From positions 1 to 64,000 of the forward strand of contig CAZIVP010000013.1 in NCBI GenBank assembly GCA_964542915.1: DNA of 64,000 nt. The letters are read 5' to 3'. This DNA is from CAZIVP01 sp964542915 (GTDB lineage Bacteria > Calditrichota > Calditrichia > Calditrichales > Calditrichaceae). The notes under the pieces were generated by a model. It was not told the origin of the DNA, did not search any database, and was given only the letters and a program-made list of their open reading frames with translations. Positions 1-9,312 of this stretch are shown here, one piece after another; position 1 is the first letter of the stretch, and every line of letters begins with the position of its first letter. A program made the position numbers and the translations under genes.

Positions 1-36
1 CTCCACGTGGAGACGGGAGAGTAAGTCGTCGCCAGA
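1..36 (+). rRNA. rrf: 5S ribosomal RNA, 3' end only
   Basis: The first bases match the conserved 3' portion of bacterial 5S rRNA: a GGGAGAGTA-type helix/loop E segment followed by GTCGTCGCCAG. A rho-independent terminator follows directly, as expected at the end of an rRNA operon. The 5' part of the gene, and presumably 16S and 23S, lie outside the window. The exact 3' end is uncertain by a few bases. Confidence 0.75.
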
Positions 37-50
37 ATTATTTATTGGAA

Positions 51-76
51 AAAAGCCCTCTACGGAGGGCTTTTTT
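51..76 (+). terminator. rho-independent terminator of the rRNA operon
   Basis: An A-tract leads into GCCCTC, a TACG tetraloop, then GAGGGC and a run of six T. The six GC-rich pairs are extended by A-T pairs. It ends the 5S transcript ahead of smpB. Confidence 0.9.
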
Positions 77-206
77 ATATGTACATGATCCATATTAGGT
101 GTAACTGTAGTGAATCTTGCTAAGTTTTATCATTTATAAATTGTTTGCCCGCTTAATAATTATTTTTTATTATATTGAATTTAAATTCAATCATTTGGAG
201 CGATGT

Positions 207-668
207 ATGTCGGATTCGTCCGTTAAAGTGGTTACAAGTAACCGCAAAGCCCGACATGATTATGAAATTATCAATACGATCGAAGCGGGTATTTCGCTTA
301 AAGGCAGCGAGGTAAAGGCCATCCGCGAAGGACGCATCAATTTAAAAGACAGTTATGCCCGTTTTAAACACGGCGAACTTTGGCTTATTGGCGTCCATAT
401 TTCTCCCTATAAACTTGCGGTAATGGATGAACATGATCCTTTACGCGACCGTAAACTACTGTTAAATAAAAGTGAACTAAGAAAACTGTTCCGACAGGTT
501 GAAGAAAAGGGAGTAACTTTAATACCATTAAAGGTATATTTTAAAAAACATCTGATTAAAGTGGAAATGGCGTTGGCACGAGGTAAAAGAAAATATGATA
601 AACGTGCGGCTATAGCTGAAAAAGATCAAAAAAGGGATTTGGAACGCCAACGCAAAACATGGCAATAA
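207..668 (+). CDS. smpB: SsrA-binding protein SmpB
   Basis: SmpB binds tmRNA and carries it to stalled ribosomes for trans-translation. The 153-residue product has the family landmarks: NRKARHDY near the N-terminus, the GISLKGSEVKAIREG segment, a central LIGVHISPY strand, and a basic lysine/arginine-rich C-terminal tail that becomes helical in the ribosomal A site. The open frame extends upstream to 117, but those codons encode an atypical hydrophobic stretch. The ATG at 207 has a GGAG six bases upstream and gives the usual family length. An out-of-frame ATG at 203 is ignored. It lies 47 bases before tyrS on the same strand, so the two may be co-transcribed. No tmRNA gene is visible in the window. 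Confidence 0.97.
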   Translation: MSDSSVKVVTSNRKARHDYEIINTIEAGISLKGSEVKAIREGRINLKDSYARFKHGELWLIGVHISPYKLAVMDEHDPLRDRKLLLNKSELRKLFRQVEEKGVTLIPLKVYFKKHLIKVEMALARGKRKYDKRAAIAEKDQKRDLERQRKTWQ

Positions 669-715
669 TGTTCTAAATCACCCAAATTTTACCTGATTTA
701 AAAATGGAGTTATCG

Positions 716-1936
716 ATGGGATTTCCGCCCCTTAATGAACAAATGGACTTAATCAAACGCGGTACCATAGAAATTGTACCGGAAGAAGAATTAGAACGTA
801 AAATTAAGTGGTCTATTGAAAATAATACACCTTTAATTATTAAACAGGGTTTTGATCCTACCGCTTCTGATATCCATATGGGGCATACAGTGGGGATACG
901 AAAACTAAAGCAGTTCCAGGTATTGGGACATCAGATCGTTGTGATCATTGGCGACTATACGGCCATGGTCGGGGATCCGAGTGAGAAAAATGTAACAAGA
1001 CCGCGTCTCAGCCACCGGGAAGTCATGGAGCACGCAAAAACCTACCAAACGCAGTTCTTTAAAATTTTAAATAAAGATAAAACCAGGGTATGTTTTAACG
1101 GCGATTGGTTCGGGAAAATGAATTTTGCTGAAATTATGGGGTTGGCTGCAAAATTTACAGTTGCCAGGATGCTGGAACGAGATGATTTTGCGAAGCGTTA
1201 CAACAGTCAACAACCGATCAGCATTCACGAGTTTTTTTATCCACTCATGCAAGCTTATGACTCGGTTCAGATCAAAGCCGATGTAGAAATCGGCGCTACG
1301 GAACAAAAATTTAATTTGGTGATCGGTCGCCAGATCCAGAAAGAATTCGGGCAGGAACCGCAAGTGGTTTTGACGCTACCGGTTTTGGCGGGTCTCGACG
1401 GCAAAGAGCGTATGAGCAAATCAAAAGGCAACTACATAGGCATCGATGAGCCGCCGGCCGAAATTTACGGTAAAACAATGTCCATTCCGGATGTATTGAT
1501 CTATAACTATTTTGAATTGCTTACCGATGTTGCTCAGGTTGAATTGGAACGGATTCATACGCAATTACAAGAAGGAAAAACGAATCCCCGCGATATTAAA
1601 AAAGGATTGGCGCGCACTTTGGTCCGTTTATATCACGGAGAAGAAGCTGCAATAAAGGCGGAAAAAGCGTTTGAACAAGTGTTCGTTAAAAAAGATATGC
1701 CAGATGAAATGCCGGAATATCCATTGGATCAAGACAAAATACGCATCGATCAATTGATGATTTTGACCGGAACCGCAGAGAGTAAAGGTCAGGCGAGACG
1801 GTTGGTCAAAGGCGGCGGCGTTTCCATAAATGGCGACAAAATTACCGATCCCTTTGCGGTTGTTGAAATTGAAAGCGGTCAGATATTGAAAGTCGGTAAA
1901 CGTCAATTTGTAAGATTAATAACGAACGAAACGTAA
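716..1936 (+). CDS. tyrS: tyrosyl-tRNA synthetase
   Basis: Class I aminoacyl-tRNA synthetase that charges tRNA-Tyr in the cytoplasm. The Rossmann-fold catalytic domain carries the HIGH-type signature HMGH at about residues 54-57 and the KMSKS loop as ERMSKSKGN near residue 230. The C-terminal 65 residues form an S4-like RNA-binding domain containing KGQARRLVKGGGVSING. At 406 residues it matches the longer bacterial TyrRS subtype. The ATG at 716 is preferred over the in-frame ATG at 704 because GGAG at 706-709 is correctly spaced for it. It is convergent with the DUF4835 gene, and the short gap between them shows no clear terminator. Confidence 0.97.
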   Translation: MGFPPLNEQMDLIKRGTIEIVPEEELERKIKWSIENNTPLIIKQGFDPTASDIHMGHTVGIRKLKQFQVLGHQIVVIIGDYTAMVGDPSEKNVTRPRLSHREVMEHAKTYQTQFFKILNKDKTRVCFNGDWFGKMNFAEIMGLAAKFTVARMLERDDFAKRYNSQQPISIHEFFYPLMQAYDSVQIKADVEIGATEQKFNLVIGRQIQKEFGQEPQVVLTLPVLAGLDGKERMSKSKGNYIGIDEPPAEIYGKTMSIPDVLIYNYFELLTDVAQVELERIHTQLQEGKTNPRDIKKGLARTLVRLYHGEEAAIKAEKAFEQVFVKKDMPDEMPEYPLDQDKIRIDQLMILTGTAESKGQARRLVKGGGVSINGDKITDPFAVVEIESGQILKVGKRQFVRLITNET

Positions 1937-2010
1937 CATTAGACTACAGATGACTAAGAGCTGTCTTTTTATAGATCATTTCGCTTAAGATTATCGGCCC
2001 AGATAAAATC

Positions 2011-2850
2011 TTATTTCATATGATCCCTGTAGGTTTCGCGATGCTTGTTATCATACCGTACCAATCGTTCCAATTCTTTGTTATGGCCGTCGAATATATT
2101 TGCTAATTCGTTGTAGTGAGACTTAAAAAACAACTGTAAATAAAAATTGTTCGGTTGATTTTTATAGGTCTGGGCTAAACCTTCCAAGACTTTTTTCCCT
2201 ACCTTGTAGGCTTTTTCATCATTTCCATCTTCCATCAAAAACAAAGCTTCGAAAAAATCAGGCTTTACTTCCCGTAACGGACGCGTATAAGCATGTGTTA
2301 TCATTTGAACTTTTTCGAGCCGGTTGCTCCAACCCGTGGGGTATTGACTCATTAAACCCTGATTGGCTATATCCGCTGCGTTGTTATACAAAGAGTTACC
2401 AAGAAGCAGACCGTTTGTATCCAGTTCTCCGGCAAGTACCATGTATGCATAGAAATCGAGAAAATGCGTAAGTGGATCAAAATCGCTTTTGAAATGACTC
2501 AGCGAGGTTGCTTTGGTGTAAGGGAACTCCCAGCCTTTATCATAAAAATTTTCACCCGATGCCGTGGAAATTAAAAATTGTGCACTGAAAACTTTCTCAA
2601 AAGTTTTATCTTTGACCGTTTGAATGATCACTTTTATGTTGGCGGGCACGTCATATTCGAATTCATCTTCTATCCAGTTATAACCATTATAATATTGTTC
2701 AATTTTCATATCCAGATCCTGTAATTGATCCTGAACGTCATCCGATAAATGTCCGGCCTGAACGCTCGCATTAACAATCAGAACCTGGCTTTGGGCATTA
2801 TTGGTAACGGTGAGGGTAAAAATAATCAGGGATAAAAGCAGATATTTCAT
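2011..2850 (-). CDS. DUF4835 family protein, PorD-like
   Basis: A 279-residue secreted protein with an N-terminal signal peptide (MKYLLLSLIIFTLTV, cleavage probably near AQSQ). The layout matches DUF4835, the family containing PorD of the Bacteroidota type IX secretion/gliding machinery: an N-terminal beta-rich half beginning LIVNASVQAG, a central FYAYMVLAGELDTNG segment, then NNAADIANQG and a helical C-terminus with EALFLMEDGNDEKAY. In that system PorD-type proteins are periplasmic accessory factors. The ATG at 2850 has GAGG six bases upstream; an upstream in-frame start at 2889 would bury the signal peptide. It follows alr by 72 bases and is probably its operon partner. The family is recognised from the overall pattern, so function is inferred. 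Confidence 0.75.
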   Translation of the reverse strand: MKYLLLSLIIFTLTVTNNAQSQVLIVNASVQAGHLSDDVQDQLQDLDMKIEQYYNGYNWIEDEFEYDVPANIKVIIQTVKDKTFEKVFSAQFLISTASGENFYDKGWEFPYTKATSLSHFKSDFDPLTHFLDFYAYMVLAGELDTNGLLLGNSLYNNAADIANQGLMSQYPTGWSNRLEKVQMITHAYTRPLREVKPDFFEALFLMEDGNDEKAYKVGKKVLEGLAQTYKNQPNNFYLQLFFKSHYNELANIFDGHNKELERLVRYDNKHRETYRDHMK

Positions 2851-2922
2851 AGCAACCTCGCTGTATCGATAAAACTTAAAAGATAACATTAAAATAGAAT
2901 GACTTTAATTAAAAGGCAAAAA

Positions 2923-4038
2923 TTAATCAATATGGCGATGCGAGCGGTTAACCCGCCCCGATATCCAGCAGGTTACCTCGTATGGAATGGTTTCCAGTTT
3001 ATGTGCAACCTCTTTTATGGTTATATGTGCTTCCTGTTGACGACCGAATAACACCACCTCATCTCCTTCTCCAATGGTCCAATCGTTGTTCAAATTCACC
3101 ACAATCTGGTCCATACAAACAGTTCCAATAACAGAATGGCGTCGCCCGTTGATTAGAACTTCACCGGTGTTGGTAAACCGGCGGTTATAACCGTCTGCAT
3201 AACCGACAGGCACAATGGCAATCAGCATATCGTCTTTGGCATAATAACGACGGTTGTAACTTACGGGTTCGCCGGCTGGTAATTTCTTAATCAACCCGAT
3301 TTTTGAAGCAAAGGTCATCGCTTCTTTTAAATCCCATTCCAAGGGAAAGTCAGGGGCTGGCGGATTGCCGTATAACATGATGCCGGGGCGAACCATGTCC
3401 AGATGGGCTTGAGGAAGACGCATAATAGCGGCGGAATTTGCGGCATGAAAGAGAACCGATGAATCGTAATGGTGATGGACCGTGTGCCGGATGTCTTCGA
3501 ATCGTTGTAATTGTTTTTGTGTATATGTTAAATCGTTTTCATCGGCGCTGGCAAAATGGGTATATATTCCAACGATATTCATAAATGAAGCATTAAAAAG
3601 CTCGTCTAAGTGCTTTAAAAATGATTCATGACGAAATCCAACACGCCCCATACCCGTATCTACCTTAATTTGGACGCGTGCTTTTTTCTGCAGTTTTCGG
3701 CAAATCCGCTCCAGATCGCGTATTTGTTTGTGATTGGTAAGCGTCAGATCAAGATTGTATCGGAGATGGTTTTCAAAAAAATCACTCAGCTGCGCCCCGA
3801 AAACAAGAATCGGCGTATTAAAATTGTTCTCTCGTAGTGCCATTCCCTCTTCAGCAAAAGCAACGCCCAAATAGTCTGCGCCCTCTTTCACGAACGTTTT
3901 GGCTACATCGAGAATGCCGTGCCCGTAAGCATCGGCCTTAACAACCGTCATTATTTTTCGACTGCCTACAGCGCTTCGAATCAGGTTAAAATTATGTCGC
4001 AGGTTATTATGGTCGATAATAGCGTTTGTCGGCCCCAT
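2923..4038 (-). CDS. alr: alanine racemase
   Basis: PLP enzyme interconverting L- and D-alanine, the source of D-Ala for peptidoglycan. In the 371-residue product the N-terminal TIM barrel has the PLP lysine in TVVKADAYGHG (K34). The second-domain tyrosine lies in VSYNRRY, and the metal/substrate-binding CMDQIVVN segment is in the C-terminal beta domain. The frame is open from a TTG at 4089, but the ATG at 4038 gives the normal family length. That ATG sits one base after the lysA stop (TAATATG), implying translational coupling. Pairing with lysA groups two peptidoglycan precursor enzymes. Confidence 0.95.
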   Translation of the reverse strand: MGPTNAIIDHNNLRHNFNLIRSAVGSRKIMTVVKADAYGHGILDVAKTFVKEGADYLGVAFAEEGMALRENNFNTPILVFGAQLSDFFENHLRYNLDLTLTNHKQIRDLERICRKLQKKARVQIKVDTGMGRVGFRHESFLKHLDELFNASFMNIVGIYTHFASADENDLTYTQKQLQRFEDIRHTVHHHYDSSVLFHAANSAAIMRLPQAHLDMVRPGIMLYGNPPAPDFPLEWDLKEAMTFASKIGLIKKLPAGEPVSYNRRYYAKDDMLIAIVPVGYADGYNRRFTNTGEVLINGRRHSVIGTVCMDQIVVNLNNDWTIGEGDEVVLFGRQQEAHITIKEVAHKLETIPYEVTCWISGRVNRSHRHID

Positions 4039-4039
4039 A

Positions 4040-5305
4040 TTACCACTCGTATTGATCTGCAATAGATTCGATGGTTTGAGCTTTGGCAATGGTCGTTAGT
4101 TTATCCTCATCGACGAGATATTCGGCAATGCGCGGTCGGAGATTATAATTGGAAGAAAGCGCCTGACCATAAGCGCCGGCGCCGGTTATGGCGATGAGAT
4201 CACCTTGCTGCAGTTCGGGTAAACGCCGATCCTTGCCCAAAAAATCTCCGCTTTCGCAAACCGGACCGACCACATCATATTTGTGTAGTGCCGATTGCTT
4301 CCGCTGAACCGGAATAATGGTATGGTTCGCATTATACAAGCTTGGGCGAATCAGGTTGTTCATGGCGGCATCGACAATAAGAAATTGTTTTTCACCGGCC
4401 GTTTTCCTATAAAGCACGCGAGTGACCAATAAGGCGGTTGAACCGACGATGGAGCGACCGAGTTCAAGAATCAATTTCAAACCGCTCTTCTGGAAAGCAT
4501 TTAGATAGTCGGGTAAAATTTGCCTGATATACGTTTGGGACGATGTTCGGTCGTGAAAATAATCGGTATCGTAGGGAATGCCAATCCCACCGCCCAAGTC
4601 AAAATGATCGATAGTGATACCAACGTTTTTTAGCTTTTTTTCGAATTCGAGCAGAAAAGCCGCGCTATTTAAATAAGGCTCACCGGTCGTAATTTGAGAA
4701 CCAATATGCACATGAATGCCCGCGGGCTTAAGCCATGCATCATTTTGTGCAATATCGAATAGATGGAGCGCCGTTTCGGGAGAGACGCCGAATTTATTCT
4801 GACGTTTGCCGGTGGAGATATATTCGTGCGTGTCGGCAGAAATATCGGGATTAATGCGAATAGCGATCGCAACCTTCTTTTGAAGTTTTCGAGCAATCGA
4901 CGCCGTAAGATTCAATTCTTCTTCCGACTCTAAATTAAGGGAATGAATGTTTTGGTGAATTGCATACTTGATTTCTTCCGAAGTTTTTCCGACGCCGGCA
5001 AACACGATCTGCTCGGGAGCGAAGCCGGCTTTTAATGCGAAATAGAGTTCACCGCCGGAAACCACATCCGCTCCAAAACCCGTATCCCGTATGATTCGGA
5101 GTAAAGCGGCATTGAAATTGGCTTTTAATGCATAGCATGGTAACACATCCATATCGGATGCGGCTTCTTTAACGGCTTCAATATTGCGTAGAAGCTCTTT
5201 TTTACTATAGATGAAAAAAGGCGTGGGTAGTTGGGAGGCACATTCGGTAAGGTTTATGGATTCGATGTGTAAATTTGCATTCCTGTATTGAAATGGCGTT
5301 TCCAT
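4040..5305 (-). CDS. lysA: diaminopimelate decarboxylase
   Basis: Fold-III PLP decarboxylase converting meso-diaminopimelate to L-lysine, the last step of the DAP pathway. The PLP lysine is K61 in CYALKANFN. Other signatures are the GIHVHIGSQI loop, the FDLGGGIGIPY phosphate-binding motif, ELGRSIVG, and the active-site VCESGDFLGKDR. At 421 residues it has the usual size. The start at 5305 has only a weak ribosome-binding site. It leads the lysA-alr-DUF4835 cluster. Its presence shows that the DAP route operates, which bears on the homoaconitase-like gene at 44-46 kb. Confidence 0.96.
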   Translation of the reverse strand: METPFQYRNANLHIESINLTECASQLPTPFFIYSKKELLRNIEAVKEAASDMDVLPCYALKANFNAALLRIIRDTGFGADVVSGGELYFALKAGFAPEQIVFAGVGKTSEEIKYAIHQNIHSLNLESEEELNLTASIARKLQKKVAIAIRINPDISADTHEYISTGKRQNKFGVSPETALHLFDIAQNDAWLKPAGIHVHIGSQITTGEPYLNSAAFLLEFEKKLKNVGITIDHFDLGGGIGIPYDTDYFHDRTSSQTYIRQILPDYLNAFQKSGLKLILELGRSIVGSTALLVTRVLYRKTAGEKQFLIVDAAMNNLIRPSLYNANHTIIPVQRKQSALHKYDVVGPVCESGDFLGKDRRLPELQQGDLIAITGAGAYGQALSSNYNLRPRIAEYLVDEDKLTTIAKAQTIESIADQYEW

Positions 5306-5538
5306 GACGACCGCACTTTGGTTTATTAAGCAAGTGAATTAACTAACAAAATAGAAATATCATAGGAATTTATCAAGTCGGGTTGTATGCGTATCTACGT
5401 TTCTTGGTGTAGATAGAGATACCGAAACGGTTCATTGCTGCAATAAAAATGCTCTTTCCTGTTTTTGCGCATGGAAACGGCGTCTCCAAAACACAATCCT
5501 TAAAAGAATAGTCTGCAATTCGGAGAAAAATTGTACCC

Positions 5539-8163
5539 TTATTTCACAAGAATCATTTTTTTCTGCTTCGAATAATTGCCGGCCTGAAGGCGGTAAAAAT
5601 ATACGCCGCTGGCATAAGCACCGGCGTTCCAGATGGTTTCAAAAGTCCCCGCTTGTAAGCGGCGATCCACCAGCGTTTCGATTTTTTGCCCGCGCAGGTT
5701 ATAAACTTCGAGCGTGACGTGCCCCGGTTTTTTAATTGTAAATGTTATGTTGGTTTTCGGATTGAATGGATTGGGATAATTTTGAGATAATTCATAATCC
5801 AGTACTATAACCGGTAAACGTTGGTCGATGGAAACCGGCGTTCCCTTGGCATTGCTTTCGCCCGGAGAGGCGGGATTGAAATACGCCCATGTAGAAGTGC
5901 CGTCCGAGGCGCGTCCGTAAGAACGATTCATTTCCTGAGAAGAAAAGGATAATGAATCGATAAAATGAGGTTGGCCATCGATGGACTGAACCAACGCCAG
6001 TTGTTCGCCCTCTTTATCGAGCCGGAGCTCGAGGTGGGTAAGTCCCTGTTCGCTATCATTGTCGGCCCAGAGCAATAAAAAGCCGCCGGGGGCAATTGTT
6101 GTCGCATCCGACTGATCGCCCGGGATTTGATATCCAAACGGATCGCTCAGATCGTCGCTGATAAAGAGTCCGCCAACCTCCACAGCTACATCATTGGCGT
6201 TATAAAGTTCAATCCAGTCATCATATTCGCCGCTCGTATCGGATATGACGTTGCCATTGTCGGCCATAAATTCATTGATAAATACATTCACTAACGCAGC
6301 ATCGGATTGGAGATTACCATGCAGGATGACGCCATCGTTGCCGACCGCCCACAGATGGTTGTTGCGATAACGAATTTTGTTTAAGCCCGCTTCCAGGCTG
6401 GTTTCAAGCATCTTCCAACTTGACCCGGCGTCTATGGAACGATACAGATAGGGGCTATCGCCAACAACATAAATGGTACTGTCATCCACGAATTCCACAT
6501 CATGAAATGCACGTGCCTCGGTATCTGAAAACACTTCTTCGAATGTCTCCGTATCATTGGGGCTAAACCTATATATATGTCCCTTTGAGGAAACAACAAT
6601 CCCGTTATCGCCATGGATATCCAAGGCATTCATGGCTGTGTCACCGTCTCGATCAATCCAGATTTCAAATGAATCCAGTTGACCTGCAGAGAAGTATAAT
6701 TGTTCGTTATCCGCGGCTGCAAACGCAATTGAATCGCCAACGATAAAAAGATCATTAATGGCATTGCCGCCCTGATTACCGATTAATGCCCAGTTTTCTC
6801 CGCCGTCTTCGGATTTCATTAACATGCCGTATCGTCCGCCGGCCAGTACGGTTTGGTCATTAACGTAGCCCAGGGCCTGGATATGACGGCTATTCTGGTA
6901 CATGGGATTGTCCGCAAAATTCCATGTTAAACCGCCATCGTCGGTTCGATAAAGTTCTCCGTTGGTGCCCGCAATAATTCCGTCGGAAGCGTTGTAAAAC
7001 TCACACTCATTGATATTCATGCTTGACCCGGTTGCAAAATTATTGGGATAATCCCAGTTCCATCCCCCGTCTGTGCTGAAGGTAAGTTCGCCGCCATGCT
7101 CGGAGGTTACAACGATCCGGTTGTCAGCAGGAAGGTAAAGGTTTAAAAAGGGCAGATTGGGCCACGAAAGCAGCGGTTGCCAGGTATCGCCGCCATCAAC
7201 GGTTTTAAACCACTGGCCTAATTGAGCGAACACATAGCCGGTCGATGCATCGACAAAATCCAGGAATTTGACGGACTGGCCGCTTCCCGTTCGTAAGGTA
7301 TCCCAATGGCTGCCGCCATCGTGCGTCATGATGATATGACCATCCTGGCCGCCGACAAGAATGATTTTCTCATCGATAACATCAACGGAAGTGAATCGTT
7401 TAAAATCGTACGTATAATCAGCACGCTGGGTATAGGTTTTACCGCCGTCTTTGGAAATGAACAGGCAGTAATGGTATGCAGCGATTGCAAAGGTGGAATC
7501 GCCACCTGCAGCCACATCGTAAAGCTTCGATGCAATGGTGCCGTATGGAAAATTCAGCTGCACATGGCGCCAGCTTTGGCCGCCGTCGTGCGTGTACCAG
7601 GTATGTCCGTCGTTTGCATCCGAAATGACCACTCCCATCCGGCTATTTACAAAAGCAATGCCTCCGTCAAGGTCTTCGTCGAGGAACGCATAATCCATGG
7701 CATGGTAGGAAGCACCGCCATCGGTAGTTTTAAGAACCGTCCCGTTGTTGCCGCTAAAATATACGGTGTCTCCGGTAACCACAGCAAGATCGTGAAGATC
7801 GCTGCTGAATTGTGCCGTGTTGGCAACCATTTGCCAGCTATAACCGCCATCCGTACTTTTATAAATAATGCCATTATCGCCGCAAGCATAACCCGTATCC
7901 AAATCGGCAAACTCAATGGCATTCCATTTTTCAACTTCGGATTGCGGTTCACGTACGGTTTGAGCGTTTGAACCACCGTCAACCGTTAAAACAACGGCGC
8001 CGTTATTACTGATATACCAGCCGTGATTATCGTCGTAAAAAAAACCGTCTTTCGGGCTTAGTTCCATTTCGCCCTGGCGCACGATTTCCCAATTCTGGCC
8101 AGGTATCAGGCTGGGAAGCATGAGTACGAAAATAAATAAAGACATCAACGTAAGGCGTGGCAT
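5539..8163 (-). CDS. secreted BNR-repeat protein with lamin-tail and type IX-like sorting domains
   Basis: An 874-residue exported protein. A signal peptide (LMSLFIFVLMLPSLIPG) is followed by about 600 residues of repeated Asp-box/Ycf48-like units, seen as recurring STDGGYSW, TTDGGAS, KTVDGGDTW and RSIDAGSSW motifs, i.e. a beta-propeller. Residues of roughly 645-795 form a lamin-tail domain (VFINEFMADNG, DDWIELYNAN). The last 75 residues are the NYPNPFNPKTNITF module, a FlgD-like fold used as a C-terminal sorting signal in type IX secretion. GGAGG five bases before the ATG fixes the start. The protein is probably exposed on the cell surface or released. No ligand can be predicted. It is monocistronic. 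Confidence 0.85.
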   Translation of the reverse strand: MPRLTLMSLFIFVLMLPSLIPGQNWEIVRQGEMELSPKDGFFYDDNHGWYISNNGAVVLTVDGGSNAQTVREPQSEVEKWNAIEFADLDTGYACGDNGIIYKSTDGGYSWQMVANTAQFSSDLHDLAVVTGDTVYFSGNNGTVLKTTDGGASYHAMDYAFLDEDLDGGIAFVNSRMGVVISDANDGHTWYTHDGGQSWRHVQLNFPYGTIASKLYDVAAGGDSTFAIAAYHYCLFISKDGGKTYTQRADYTYDFKRFTSVDVIDEKIILVGGQDGHIIMTHDGGSHWDTLRTGSGQSVKFLDFVDASTGYVFAQLGQWFKTVDGGDTWQPLLSWPNLPFLNLYLPADNRIVVTSEHGGELTFSTDGGWNWDYPNNFATGSSMNINECEFYNASDGIIAGTNGELYRTDDGGLTWNFADNPMYQNSRHIQALGYVNDQTVLAGGRYGMLMKSEDGGENWALIGNQGGNAINDLFIVGDSIAFAAADNEQLYFSAGQLDSFEIWIDRDGDTAMNALDIHGDNGIVVSSKGHIYRFSPNDTETFEEVFSDTEARAFHDVEFVDDSTIYVVGDSPYLYRSIDAGSSWKMLETSLEAGLNKIRYRNNHLWAVGNDGVILHGNLQSDAALVNVFINEFMADNGNVISDTSGEYDDWIELYNANDVAVEVGGLFISDDLSDPFGYQIPGDQSDATTIAPGGFLLLWADNDSEQGLTHLELRLDKEGEQLALVQSIDGQPHFIDSLSFSSQEMNRSYGRASDGTSTWAYFNPASPGESNAKGTPVSIDQRLPVIVLDYELSQNYPNPFNPKTNITFTIKKPGHVTLEVYNLRGQKIETLVDRRLQAGTFETIWNAGAYASGVYFYRLQAGNYSKQKKMILVK

Positions 8164-8476
8164 AAAACCTCCAAAAATACGCTAAAAACAAGATTAAACA
8201 ATGAGTAGTTCAGATGTGGCATCTTATTGAGGCACTGTTTGTAAAAACCTAACTTAAATTAATTAAAATATACGTGAATATAACCAATTGCGGAGAGAAT
8301 CGAAATAAAAATATAAAGGACCAACATGTAGAGCTTTGGCACCGCTGAAAAAATCCGGCGGCAGTTGCCTTTCGGGATGTCCGCGCTTGTAAGTTAGGTT
8401 ATCGCCCGAGCGTATTTCGGAGTAAAATTGATTCTATTTGGTATCACTTAAAACTAAGCGTTTATTGGCGTTCCAA
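8164..8476. repeat. intergenic region with an 11-bp inverted repeat
   Basis: No gene is seen between the two minus-strand genes here. The gap contains a perfect 11-bp inverted repeat, AACCTAACTTA at 8246-8256 and its complement at 8390-8400, with 133 bases between the arms. No T-run follows either arm, so it is not a simple terminator. A relic of a small palindromic element is possible but unproven. Confidence 0.4.
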
Positions 8477-9268
8477 TTATTTATACCCCACAACCGTGAT
8501 GCTATAAATGCCGTTGCGGCTATTTCTGAATGATCTTAATTCTTCAGCATTGAGATGTTCCAGCAATAAGGTATCCGGCAATGTGATTTCTTTGGATTTT
8601 GTTATTTCGATGTTTTTAAATCCGGCTTTTCTTATTACGTGCAGATAATCCTCTTTTTGAATGGCGCCCGACACGCAGCCCGCATACATTTCAGCCGATT
8701 CTTTTAAAGGCTCCGGCAGTTCGCCCTCCAACACGATGTCCGAGACGCAGAAATGTCCTTCCGGCTTGAGAATTCTGTAAATTTCACCGAAAGCTTTTTC
8801 CTTGTCAGGAACAAGATTTAAAACGCAGTTACTGATAACAACATCGGAAGTTTCGGTATCCAACAAAAGTTCCTCGATATCACTTATATAAAATTCAACA
8901 TTTCGGTAGCCCAGTTTCTCTCTATTTTGTTTCGCTTTGGTAAGCATCTCCTCTGCAAAATCAATCCCGATTACGCGGCCGTTTTCGCCGGTTAATTGCC
9001 GTGCGACAAAAACATCGTTGCCTGCCCCGCAACCTAAATCGACGACCGTATCACCGTATTCAATGCCGGCATACTCGGTCGGGATGCCGCAGCCTAATCC
9101 GAGATCCGCTTCTTCAACATGTCCTTCTAAGCCTGTGTAATCATCCTGCATAACGGTATAATTCTCATCGCCGCAACCGCAACCGCAACCAGAGGCTTGA
9201 TCGCGTTGTTTGGCAATATCGCCGTATTTCTTTTTGACGGTTTCCTTTATATGTATTCGGTGATGCAT
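8477..9268 (-). CDS. arsM: arsenite S-adenosylmethionine methyltransferase ArsM
   Basis: SAM-dependent methyltransferase that methylates As(III), a detoxification route. The 263-residue product opens with a cysteine-rich GCGCGCG stretch at about residues 27-33. The SAM-binding motif VVDLGCGAGND follows at about 75-85. The cysteines expected for arsenite coordination are present: GLGCG (C60), ISNCVLN (about C147) and MYAGCVSG (about C195). The ATG at 9268 has a near-perfect AAAGGAGG five bases upstream, so the longer frame starting at 9325 is rejected. It lies 44 bases downstream of arsR on the same strand, consistent with arsenic-inducible co-transcription. Confidence 0.92.
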   Translation of the reverse strand: MHHRIHIKETVKKKYGDIAKQRDQASGCGCGCGDENYTVMQDDYTGLEGHVEEADLGLGCGIPTEYAGIEYGDTVVDLGCGAGNDVFVARQLTGENGRVIGIDFAEEMLTKAKQNREKLGYRNVEFYISDIEELLLDTETSDVVISNCVLNLVPDKEKAFGEIYRILKPEGHFCVSDIVLEGELPEPLKESAEMYAGCVSGAIQKEDYLHVIRKAGFKNIEITKSKEITLPDTLLLEHLNAEELRSFRNSRNGIYSITVVGYK

Positions 9269-9312
9269 AACACCTCCTTTTTTTATATTACTCGTGTCAA
9301 AAAATTTTTTTA

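Noticed and set aside
7306..7971. Plus-strand open frame of 221 codons
   Set aside because: It lies antisense to the BNR-repeat gene; the repeated DGG-rich codons leave the complementary frame open, and the product has no recognisable domain or ribosome-binding site.
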